This document shows, in pieces, positions 41,845-54,006 of a DNA stretch of 64,000 bases. A model generated the notes under the pieces. It was not told where the DNA came from. It made no database searches and saw only the letters and a list, made by a program, of their open reading frames with translations. Every line of letters starts with the position of its first letter. Positions within the stretch are counted from its first letter, which is position 1. The position numbers and the translations under genes are program-made. Source of the stretch: Acanthamoeba sp. SK_2022b (taxonomy: Eukaryota > Discosea > Longamoebia > Acanthamoebidae); the NCBI GenBank assembly GCA_027943245.1, contig JANDJZ010000056.1:1-64000 (forward strand). Reading direction: 5' to 3'.

Positions 41845-42090
41845 AACCTCTCTCAAACACCACAGTCTCACCATGGCTGCAATCTCTTTCCCATGTGCCA
41901 CCACAACCTCTCCCTCTTGCCAGCCACACTGGTCTTGGGCTCCAGCCGCTCCAGCTTTTTGTTGCCATTTTTCTGGTTGGTGTGCATCAATACATGCAGA
42001 CAAACTCTGAGTTTGCAAATGCTTCTGGCTGTGGGTTTTAGATAGTCTACATTTAATCATCATTGGCCTTCTTCACTCCCCAATATTTCC
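41845..42090 (-). repeat. Large inverted repeat, right arm
   Basis: Reverse-complement partner of 40943-41200. Matching landmarks are cattggccttcttcactccc, gtttgcaaatgcttctggct, agctttttgttgccattttt and tggtcttgggctccagc. The spacer of about 650 bp contains a decayed minus-strand coiled-coil frame (41466-41828). Confidence 0.8.
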
Positions 42091-42964
42091 TTACACAATC
42101 CCAACTGTAGACACCTGTCTGTGGTAACTGTTGCTGGAGGTGTTTTGCCAGGATATGCAAATGCCTCAATGCAACAACAAACTATGGTTAACCAATTAAA
42201 AACAGAAAAAAACGCAATGAAACAAGGTAGGAAACTCAGATGACAGCTAAACTCCAATTGGCAAAAATTCTGATTGGCTGCCCTGGGGCCTTATAAGTTG
42301 GAGTGGCTGCCAAAATCATTTCTCATAGTTGCCCAGCACCAGACAAACAACATGGAGAAGGACAAGCTACAGAGACCCAAAAGTGCTGGATGCTGCAGCA
42401 ACCCTAGTGGAAGAAGCTTTAGGTGAGGGACCTTAACAGCAAGACCCTTGGTGCTCTACAAAATATGTGCACAGTACTTACACCTTCCCTTTTTTGATAT
42501 CTGACAGTTCATATCTAATTTGATGTTAACCATTTGCAGGAATTCTTTGCCAAACAAAAAAAGCAAATGGAACAGGTATGATATTTTGATAAAATATGAC
42601 ATCACATACACATACACTATGGCAAAACCATCCAACCAATAGAACTGACCATTATTTCTTCCAGGAGTCAATAGTTGAGGACTCACAACCAGTTTCAACT
42701 CCTGAAACCATAATTAGCAAGGGATTGAGGAGCACCAATGGTATTTCAGAAAACAAGATGGCTAATTTCTGAAACAATGATACCTTGTGAATGGGGAGGT
42801 TGTCTACAGATGTTACTGCTGTGGATGACTTTGTGCAAGGGCTCAACACTTGGTACTCCAACAATATTCATTCACCCCTTTTCTTGCTTGAATGTTGGTC
42901 ATTAATGACCTGGCTGAACCCTTATATCAAAAGTGTGAAGGGCACCTCATGCCCACATATCTTC

Positions 42965-43080
42965 TGCTTTACTCATAACCACCTCCATTATCAAATGGGA
43001 GGTCCAGTCATGTTAAAATTGATTTTGTATTCTAATTTTGGATGTATAAAATTGAGTTAAAGTCATATTATGCATATCGT
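42965..43080 (-). repeat. Dispersed repeat family R1, copy 3
   Basis: Reverse-complement copy of 7455-7560. It contains catttgataatggaggtggt, acatccaaaattagaatac and caaaatcaattttaacatga when read on the minus strand. Confidence 0.75.
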
Positions 43081-43545
43081 GGTCAGAGTCCTCAGAAAGG
43101 GAGGTCTCAGGCTTGTCTTTGTTGAAGAGATCTTCCTCCTCCCTATCACAGTGCTTGTAGGAAGAATAGGAAGAAGAGGAAGATGAATGGCGCTTTTGGG
43201 ACTTGCTTCCCTGAGCATCCTTCTCCCTTGATGGGGAAGGAGTCCTCTCCCTGTTCTTGCTGCTGTGCTTCTCCTGAAAGTTGTAATTGTGGGTGCTCTG
43301 GCAGTGCTTCTTGTGCTTTTCTGGTGAATGATTGGAGCTGAAAGCTTGTGCACATAGTTTAGACACTGAGTATACAAGTGTTGATGGGGCATACTTGGTT
43401 GAATGGCTTGAGGAAATAGAGGTGTCCAAGAGGGGCTCCACTTCTTGATGCCACTGTTTTTCTCATAGGCCTGCAGTTTCAGGATCTTGATAATATCCTG
43501 ACCAAGCTCACACTCAATGTTGAAAGTGTAGGACTTGTTCATGCA
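43010..43545 (-). pseudogene. SR/basic-rich coding remnant
   Basis: Minus-strand frames read KSYTFNIECELGQDIIKILK and, in another phase, a Ser/Lys/Arg-rich run (NRERTPSPSREKDAQG, SSSSSYSSYKHCDREEED). KSYTFNI also occurs on the minus strand at about 39110 (LYKSYTFNIDWSGYHQDPE), so two related remnants sit 4.4 kb apart. Phase changes between them suggest decay. Function unknown. Confidence 0.3.
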
Positions 43546-43559
43546 CCCTATAAAGATGA

Positions 43560-44150
43560 CAGGTTGTCATGGTGATGATGGAAGTGTGCAGCTGAAAACC
43601 AAGGAAGCCCATGATACTATTCCTGCTGAGCCTCTTGACCCACCTTACTGTGCTGGCCTCGCCCTGACAGGCAAGGCCACCTGTGATCTCACCACTGATA
43701 AGCCTGGTGATGGTGCCATAATAGCAGTGTCTGGTGAAAAAGGAAGTGTTTGGCTTGGCTTGGTGAAGTGCACTACAAGGGCCCAAATCTTCCTCAACTG
43801 GTTTGAGGAAGATGATGATGGGTCATTCCACCTGGTCAGCTTGTTGCCATTACCTATGGAGTGATGATGTATGCTGATGTCTCACTTGACCTGAACAACC
43901 ACATGAGACCTGCACTACAAAAGCAACTTTTGGACATGCATGAGAGTTGGCCCAAAAATTCAGAGCACAGGCCAGCAGGGTACTTGCAACAGTTGGTTCA
44001 TGACAAAATCAATGGGGACCGTGTACACATGAGTGAAGGAGATGAAGAAAATGCAGAGCCATTGTGTTCTGTGTGCAAGCAGCAGCATTTGGGCAGACAG
44101 CTGTCATGTTTCTTGAAGGTGCCACTGATAGTCAATGTTGTATGTTTTTG
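43560..44150 (+). pseudogene. Acidic / Cys-bearing coding remnants
   Basis: Two plus-strand frames, 43535-43864 (GEKGSVWLGLVKCTTRAQIF, NWFEEDDDGSFHLVSLLPL) and 43861-44151 (LQKQLLDMHESWP, EPLCSVCKQQHLGRQLSCF), overlap by a few bases in different phases. The first has the look of a small beta-barrel (chromo/Tudor-like) segment, the second ends in a Cys-rich piece. Neither is complete or assigned to a family. Confidence 0.3.
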
Positions 44151-44574
44151 ATTTGCACCATTCACCAGTGACCAGCCACCATGATGGAGCTGCTGCAGAT
44201 TCTGCAATCTTAATGCTCATCACAGAGTAAGGGTGATGGGGGCTGGATGACTGACCTTGTTGACTGCTTCTAACTACAACATCTTTACCCAAAACCACCA
44301 GTACTGTTATGACCTCCACATGTCTAAAAAACTGTGCTTCATGACACCCTACTGCCAACTCAATGCCTTGCAGTCCGAAGTGATACTTGTTGTTACTGTT
44401 GGAGAAGTGGCCACAGTATGCATTGTATCATGGGTTATGGTGGTTATATAAGTTGACATTTTTTAATATGCAATAAAAAAATCACTTGTAATCTTTGGAA
44501 AATGAGTTTGCATTTTTCACCAAAAGTATTCTAATCTTTGCAAAATGGGAGATTTGGAGTTAAAACCTATTTTG

Positions 44575-44655
44575 AGGAGCTAAATCTTGAAATCAAAATC
44601 AATTTTAAAATGACAGGACCTCTCATTTGAAAATAGAGGTGGTTCTCTGTGCACA
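44575..44655 (+). repeat. Dispersed repeat family R1, copy 4
   Basis: Contains gaaatcaaaatcaattttaa, then aatgacaggacctctcattt and agaggtggtt, matching the central and 3' parts of copies 1 and 3. Confidence 0.65.
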
Positions 44656-45031
44656 GCAGCTGAGATTAGAGAATGGGCTGATCCCTTTGAGCTGCATGAA
44701 GCAAGCATGTTGCCTGTGGTACTGCCATCTTTGATGGACTGTCCCCACATCCCCAACTTGCTGTGCCTCAAGACAGCTCACTCACTGACTACTAAACTTG
44801 TGTGTGCCTTGTGCAGAGCAGAACCAGTGCACCAACTGTAAAAACTTCAACTTCTGTGGAATTGCAGTACATCTAGACAGCAATGAAACAACAGATGACT
44901 TCTGGATTGGCAACTCATCTCAGTGCAGTGCTGACATTTGCAAGTGCACTGGTGGAGCTCCTCCAATGGTAGATGGAAAGGTTATGGAACTGAAGGAGCT
45001 ATCTATAAATAAGCAAATGTTAGCTTGAGGT

Positions 45032-46765
45032 TCATTGGGACATCGATTGTATTCGACGCAACAGCTCTGGCGTAATGGCGAAGCCCGACGATGAGCCCAC
45101 GACCACGGAGTCGCGCTTACACGCGGGGCACACGGCCGTCTCAGCGGCCGCAGGGCCTCCGCCTTTGTTCGCCGTCACCGCAGCTTCGACGTCGACCGGC
45201 GGCAGCGTTACCCACGATTTTATCTCGCTCGGCCAGAAGGTGGCCAGGCAGTGGAAGCAGCCGCACACGTCGCTGCGCAGTATCTCCACCCGGTGGTCGA
45301 CGGCGTGCGCGCGTATGTCCTCCACGTGATCCTCGACGGCGAGCAGCTGCTGCGTGCGTCGCTCCTCCTCCTCGGGTCGGATATCGAATGTCCACAGCAC
45401 CGGGTCGGACACCTCCACCTCTGCTGACTCCGCCGCCATCTCGTTTGATGTGCTAACCAGCCCGCCAAACTCCATCGACGCCAGCGCTTGAGACACGAGC
45501 AGAAGAGAGGGAGAGACGGCGGTGAGGGAGCAGGCGCAAAGGAAGAGTGGAGAGCGAGAGGTACCGAGATCCCACCGGAGGCCCTTGGTGGTGATGGACC
45601 GGCACGGGGTGCCAAGGGGCACCAGGCTGCAGAAGATGCGTCGCCTGTCCTGAGGCCGCGGCGCTATGTTGGTGTGGATGACATGGCGCCCCGGCACCAG
45701 CAGGAAGGTCTGATCCAACACAAACCGGCGCGAACCGCCACGGTGAGAGCTCTCGGCGTCGATGACAACCTCATCATAAATGACTCACAAGTGCAAGGAG
45801 AGGCGAAGGTACCAGATTGAGGTCAGAGAGGAGGAAGATGCGACGCTGGCGATACTTGTAGAGGATGTTCACGTTGGCCAGCTCGTGTGAGAAGTTGCCG
45901 CCGAGACCGCCCACCACGCACAAGTTGGTGAACTGATGATGTCGGAGAAACGAGCCCAACGATGAGAAAAGAGTCCCTGCAAGTGCCAGAGGCATTGGTG
46001 GTGAGGTACCGTTTGTCCTCTCTGCTGTTCGATGTCCTTGATTTGCAGGAGGCACTTCTCCAGGTCGGTCGTGTCTTGGTCGCGGCTCTGAACGATGACC
46101 GTCCCCTGTGACGATCAACATGACGAGGAGAGGGAGAAACGCGCGGAGCAGGGCAAAATGGTGAGCCACTACCGTCAACGCGACCGCTGCACGATGAGAA
46201 GAGAGACCTTGCTGCGGTAGTACTCCATGACGGATGGTCGCAGCGAGTCCATGTCGCCAGTTATCATGTCCGGCACGAACCTGATGAAACCGTTGTGAGA
46301 GCGGAGAAGCGGTAAGGGCTGTGACAGTGTGGTGCACCTCCTCTTGTCGTAGGCAAAGATGCGATTGCCACCTCCATCAGCACACACCTTTATGCCAGCT
46401 GCACAACGCCGGTGAGCGCTCAAAAGATGGTGATTGAATTTTGATGCTCCACAAGATTGGACTGCACCTTTAGACCACAAAAACGGGAAGTAGCGGTTGT
46501 GCCTGGGGATGGCCGAGTTGGCGATGATAAGGGCTAGAGGTACATCCTCCATCTTCCGACCGGCTACCTCCTCCATCGCTTGCGTGCTGCCCGAAGCGAA
46601 GAAATCCGCACAGTTCCAAACCATCAAGTCCTCCGTTGCCGAACTAGTAGCGATAGCTGGCTCCTTGTCCAATGAGTAGGGCTTACGTGCTAGAGTTGTC
46701 GAGTGTAGCATACGAGCGGTACGTCCTCGATGCTGTGCCCGCAAGCTCGCCCCTGCTCTGCGCAT
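45032..46765 (-). CDS. TPK1: Thiamine pyrophosphokinase with C-terminal zinc-ribbon-like domain
   Basis: Converts thiamine plus ATP to thiamine pyrophosphate plus AMP. ATGs at 46765 and 46711 are both in frame; the longer, Arg-rich start could give a targeting peptide. Catalytic-domain exons show IIANSAIPRHNRYFPFLW, IKVCADGGGNRIFAYD, FVPDMITGDMDSLRP, TVIVQSRDQDTTDLEKCL and VVGGLGGNFSHELANVN. The thiamine-binding part has LLVPGRHVIHTNIA, LGTPCRSITTKGLRWDLG, MEFGGLVSTSNEM and DPVLWTFDIRP. The same open frame then continues for about 115 residues into EILRSDVCGCFHCLATFWP, SEIKSWV and TAVCPACKRDSVVVGSSSG, ending in PELLRRIQSMSQ. That pattern (CGCFxC..F.PSEI..W, TAxCPxC..DSV) is familiar from small bacterial proteins, not from other TPKs. 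Confidence 0.9.
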
Positions 46766-47282
46766 CTCTTGTTTTTGAGTCCAAGTGCTTTACGCGCCGA
46801 CCTTTTCTCTACGTAGCGCTCACGGGATGTACACCGCGTGCTCCAAGCTCACTCATTGTACATTGCCATGTGCACCCAGCCTTCCCCCGTAGTAAGACTT
46901 TGAAGACACTTGGCCAGATGCGATCACATTGATAATAACCAACCTCGGTGCCTTCCTCCCCACAGGCAGGCCAAAGGCTCCCAATTAGGATAGGAGTCAC
47001 CTCGGGAGATAGGTGTTGTGTGTGTGCGCGCGTGTGTGTATGTGTGTACTCCCACCCGCTGCCCAGTCGATGTACTGAAGTCATGTCTCGCCAAGCCTCC
47101 GTCCATCAATCAGAAGCGCAAGGAGGGTTTGCTCCATTGTTTGATCAAAAAATGGAAGGAAATAAAAATAAATAGGGGTCGAAACTTGGTCCGGAAACGT
47201 TTGCGCTCGGATCTACCTTCGGCCACTGTGCGAGGAGAGGGAGGCATTGGGGCCATAACGCTCCCTCCCCCCACGGCCGCCG
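46766..47282. other. Intergenic between TPK1 and ZNF598
   Basis: 517 bp holding the upstream region of TPK1 and the 3' flank of ZNF598. It contains an imperfect TG/CG alternating tract at about 47008-47050. No gene is recognised. Confidence 0.4.
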
Positions 47283-49956
47283 TTATCCAAAGCGCAGCAG
47301 GACTTGGCCCTTCTTCGACTTCTTCTTTCCTTTCTGCCTGCACCAGCGCCACCGACAAAACACCGCACGCAAAGGGGGAGGCGGGTGAGCTCCCGGCCAC
47401 AAGCCGATGGGACAGAGCAGTCTAAACAACGTACGTTTGACCCTGCTGGTGGTTGAGCTTGTCCTGGAGCAATCGAGCAAGCTCGGCATCTTCGTCAACG
47501 TAGTTCGACGGGGGCAGCGATGGGAAGTCATCGGGAGACGCCACCGCTCCGCCCCGCCCGCCCCTTCCGCGGAGGGGCGGTCCGGTGCCCCAGGCACCGT
47601 CCGGCCGCCTCGTGGTAGGCTGAGGCGGCTTGCCACCCTCTCGCTCCCCTCGGCCGGGCCCGTTCGAGTTCGCCACTCGCGCAACCGGCGCCGCATGGGA
47701 CGCCTGCGACCATCGGCGCATACACATCGCCATCAGATGAGCACCTTGGGCACACGGTGCTACAGAAGCAGAAAGCGCATGGTACCTCGCGCGGCTGCTG
47801 CGGCGGCTCCTGTGGCTTGGCGGGCGGTTCCTGTTTGGGGTGTGCTTCGACCTGGCCCTCGGCCACGGCTTGTCGGTGGATGGTGGTCAGCTGCGACCGC
47901 AGCACGGTGTCGGGAAGCAGAGAGACCAGCTCGGGGAAGAGCAGCGGCCCGTGGTACAGGCCAAAGAGCCGCAGATACTTCTGGTAGTACTGTGCCGGCG
48001 TGATGCGCGCCTGCCGGAGGTCCACGGAGAGCTGCTTGAAGTTGGGGAACTCGGACTCCCCGATGGCGCTCCTGATCTTCACCACCAACGCGGCGTTCCT
48101 CGTCCGCCTTTCGTCTTCGCTCGTCGGCTCCGGCGGGAACTGGACGGTAGGCGCTGTGGCCCTCTCGCTCGTCTCTTTCTCTGCGCCATCACCCTTGTCG
48201 GCGTCGTCTTCCTTCTTCTTATCCACGTATCTGGGCCTCGGCAGCTCCGCTCGGCTGCGCGTGTTTGGTTCTGCCTGGGCAGCTTTTGCGCCAACCAAGA
48301 CTCCGGTCAACACCACAGCAAAGCGCACACTCACATCCCACATCGCACACCACACAGGGATGCATATAGACGCACCGGCAGCAGCCGGGGTGGGGCCCAG
48401 ACCCTCGGCGGGGGCACGCGGAGGCGGATGGGAGAGCATGGGATTGAAGACCACCACGGGGTCCTCCCGTCCGCGCTGCTTTCTGTCCGCGGCGGGCGGC
48501 TTCTCGAAGAAGAGGCCAATCTCGAGCTTTTGGGCTTGCTTTATCTCCGCTCGGGTCAGGCCGCGCTCTTGCATGTGGAACTTAAGGTCGTGCGCCTGTC
48601 CCGACCAAAGAGAAACGAACATACGCTCGCTTAGGAGAGAGCGATGGAGTGTGAGCCGGCATCAGGGCAGGTAAATACCCTCAAGTCGAGCGCGGTGCCG
48701 AACACGATGAACTTCTTCTCGAGACACGCCTTGTCTTCGCAGATGAAGTGCTGTCGCCGGAAATGGCGCTCGAGCGACCGGTAGTCCTTGTAGTAGTGGT
48801 ATTTGATGCCGTTCTTCTCGCAGAGGTGACACGTGTAGTGCTCCTTCATTAGATGCTGAAATATGTCGTCCTATCGCACGCCACCACGCATCGACGAACC
48901 ATAGATGTGAAATGGAAACGTGGACCTTTCTTACAATAGAGATGTGGTGAGGTGAGGCATTGAGGGATACCTTGTCAAAGAACAGACGCGCGCAGAACTC
49001 GCACCACTGATGCTGATCGAGCTCCTTCTCGCCCTCGCCATACTCGTGCTTTTCCAACGCGGCGGCCGTGTACACCTTCTGCTCCTTCAGGAAGATCTTC
49101 CTATGCTGCAGACACAGATCGCTGTCGGACGCCATCATGGAGAGACAGAGAGACGAAGCCACAACGAGCGTGGTGAGCCGTTGTCGTTGTCCCTTGGTTA
49201 CAGGTGCGGTGGCCATACCAGTAGAACATGTGATGGGTCTTGTCGAGGTGCTTCTTGAGGTTGGTGAGCGAAGCGAGCGGGTGGTCGCACCCCTTGTCAC
49301 ACACCGGGCAGGCAAACTGCCACAGCTTCTGAGACTGCTCAAAGTGGGCCTGGTCCTCGAAGTAGCAGTTGCTCCTTTCGTCGAAGGGCATGCCTGAGAG
49401 CTTGAACGATCGGAAGGGCTTGGTGCTGTCACGCGAGAAGATCGTCTTCTCGAGCTCTTGCTGGTGTGGAGGGAGAAGCGAGTGAGCGAGGCTCAACTGA
49501 GGAATTCACAACAAATCACCATGAGCGCAGCGGCACCTTGCAGATGCAGCAGTGCATTTCCTTGTAGAGGCCACGGCGGCGGAGAGTGCATTGGGAACAA
49601 ACAAAACGATGCTCGCATTCACCCACGGAGAAGTAGTCGATGGGCTCGCAGCAGATGAGACACGACGCCTCCTCCTCCTCTTCCGGCTCCTCTTCCTTCT
49701 GCACTTGCGCCACGGGGAGCTTCTCCACAGCAGATGGCTGAGCATCCTTACTCTTCTTCAATGCGGATCCACTCGCTTCATTCTTCGCATTACCATTGAC
49801 CGTCGGAGCTCCCTTCTTGGTGCCTCCATTGGATGCAGGCTGTTGGCCCTTCTTCGTCTGATTGCCACCTTTCTTAGATGCCGCCTTGGGAAATCCGAGG
49901 CCCGATTCGGATTCGGGCTTCTTTACGTAGACTCGTCCTCCTTTCCGAGCTTCCAT
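47283..49956 (-). CDS. ZNF598: ZNF598/Hel2-type RING E3 ligase of ribosome quality control
   Basis: Senses collided ribosomes and ubiquitinates 40S proteins. The ATG at 49956 (MEARKGGRVYVKKPE) starts a basic N-terminal extension. The RING finger at about residues 97-140 reads CLICCEPIDYFSVGECEHRF, VCSQCTLRRRG and CCICK. Conserved blocks follow: LEKTIFSRDSTKPFRSFKLS, FACPVCDKGCDHPLASLTNL and KKHLDKTHHMFY, DLCLQHRKIFLKEQKVYT, QHQWCEFCARLFFDK, the C2H2 fingers HYTCHLCEKNGIKYHYYKDY and LERHFRRQHFICEDKAC, then HDLKFHMQERGLTRAEIKQA. The C-terminal half has PNFKQLSVDLRQARITPAQY, YLRLFGLYHGPLLFPELVSL and a Lys-rich end GKKKSKKGQVLLRFG. The stop is TAA 47285-47283. Confidence 0.93.
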
Positions 49957-50150
49957 CCTCTCTCACTCAAGATTTAAAGCAAAGGAATTGTAGGCGCTCA
50001 CTGTTGGTAGCGTGGTCGATGGATTTAATGAAGCTGATGGTCTCTTGCGATGTAATCAACGATGGAGATCGTTTTTTTTTTTGTTTTTTTTTGTTGCTTC
50101 TGGCGGGAAATGCATAAAAAAAATTCATTTGGTGTTTGGCGCCACCAACA

Positions 50151-52702
<2,552 letters not shown>

Positions 52703-53313
52703 AATTTGCGGCTTGCAAAAAGCCAGTGAGGTTACGGGCGAGGGATCACACAGATTTTTGTAGGGTGAGGGTTCGCACCGAAGACCTAGCAAACGACTTC
52801 TACCCGCTCGTGGGCTTGTGTCCCTTTCGCCAGTTGTTTGCTCCATTTGTCTTTCCAATCGTATTATCCGGTGCGAGACGTCTGGTAAAATATTCGCTGT
52901 TTAAACACACGGGTTTATTTGCGGTTGTGGCCTGGTGCGAAGCGTGTACCTTGGCCCATTCTGGGCAACTAACCCTGACTTTTCGAAGCAGGTATGGAAT
53001 GTCGACAGGTGCCACACCTCACACCGGTGATTGGGTTGCCAGTTTTAATTGTTGGTGAATCCCCGGGTGCGCTCAACCGGTTCAAAACGTATGGTTACCT
53101 GAAGAGAACTTTACCAAGCCACGGCGATTAATAGACTCTCATCAATGATTTTTTGTATCCGTTCTCGGCGTTCTGCGTTGGCGCCAACACGACTTCCAGT
53201 GTCCATAAATACGGCCTTGGCTGTGCCGCAACACTCACAGCCACAACACACAACCAATACACTGCCCACTGCCCCACTCTCTTAACCCTACCTCAGTGAA
53301 CCCCTCAACCCAG
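52703..53313. other. Intergenic upstream of NT5C2-like gene
   Basis: About 610 bp with no recognised gene. A TATA-like cataaatac lies at about 53202, roughly 110 bp before the small frame that follows. Confidence 0.4.
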
Positions 53314-53559
53314 ATGAAGCTCACCGCTATCTTCCATAACAAGCCCTCGACGGAGGACCAACCGCTGCTGGCCTCTTCAGAGGAAGGGCTTCGGCGCTCC
53401 GAGTCTATGTCGCCTCGCGACCGCGCACTCGAGCGTTGGGAAACCAGGGTCGACCAGGGCTCTGCTATAACCCGTTATCCTGTCTCGCCTCGGGCCCAGA
53501 CCAACCAAGTCGCGGCCCTCTCCTGCCTACCAGCCGGCACCGAGATCGGTGTCCTCTGA
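53314..53559 (+). CDS. Possible small protein, unknown
   Basis: An ATG at 53314 opens an 81-codon frame (MKLTAIFHNKPSTEDQPLLA, then SESMSPRDRALERWETRVDQ) with GC-rich third positions like its neighbours and a TATA-like sequence upstream. The frame could be a first exon with a donor near 53550 (g/gtgtcc), but no convincing continuation is seen before 54000. It has no domain. It may be a real short gene or chance. Confidence 0.3.
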   Translation: MKLTAIFHNKPSTEDQPLLASSEEGLRRSESMSPRDRALERWETRVDQGSAITRYPVSPRAQTNQVAALSCLPAGTEIGVL

Positions 53560-54006
53560 GGACCTAAACCACATGTTCAGGGAACGGAGGAGCCAAGCTA
53601 TTCCCTTACTTCTCCGGATTTGTATCTTGTCTGCGATATCGCACCGTCTTGTAAAAAACATTGTACTCGGAGCAAACTCAAAGCTCACATGCATTGGAGT
53701 GAGGGTTGACTGGCAGCGGGCCAAGGCCACAGAAGAACACGGGAGCGACCAGACCTGCCGGAGGGTCCACACGGGAAGTATCTTGTTCACTATCCCCTGC
53801 TCCCTCGTCACCGTGCCGCTGAGATTCTACAAATTAATAATAAAAAAAGACCAATTAATATCCCCAGCCAGGACTAACTCAGTTTTAAGCTTTTCCACAC
53901 CTGCCCAAAAACCATGGCCTGGCGTGCACAGAGAAGGACGAGAACAACTTCATGCCATGGCGGGACACAAAATCTTGGCAACCCAGTCAGCTGACTGGCG
54001 GTACAG
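53560..54006. other. Intergenic, nothing recognised
   Basis: About 450 bp between the small frame and the Deg protease stop, including a short A/T-rich stretch at about 53830-53855. No supported feature. Confidence 0.4.

Larger units (their letters stand above)
36900..45030. other. Low-GC, CpG-depleted block B (8.1 kb)
   Basis: Between the start of the F-box/ankyrin gene and the 3' end of the thiamine pyrophosphokinase gene, the sequence becomes TG/CA-rich and loses nearly all CpG. At 38281-38700, for example, I count only two CG in about 420 bases of roughly 50% GC. No intact gene of the surrounding type is present. The block carries decayed open frames (coiled coils, a ParB-like fragment, an SR-rich fragment, a Cys-rich fragment), a large inverted repeat, short direct repeats and copies of repeat R1 shared with block A. 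Best read as a cluster of silenced mobile or foreign elements; the element class is unknown. Confidence 0.6.

Noticed and set aside
36900..45030. Block B as an endogenous giant-virus segment
   Set aside because: No capsid, polymerase, packaging ATPase or other viral hallmark is readable in any frame; composition alone is not enough.
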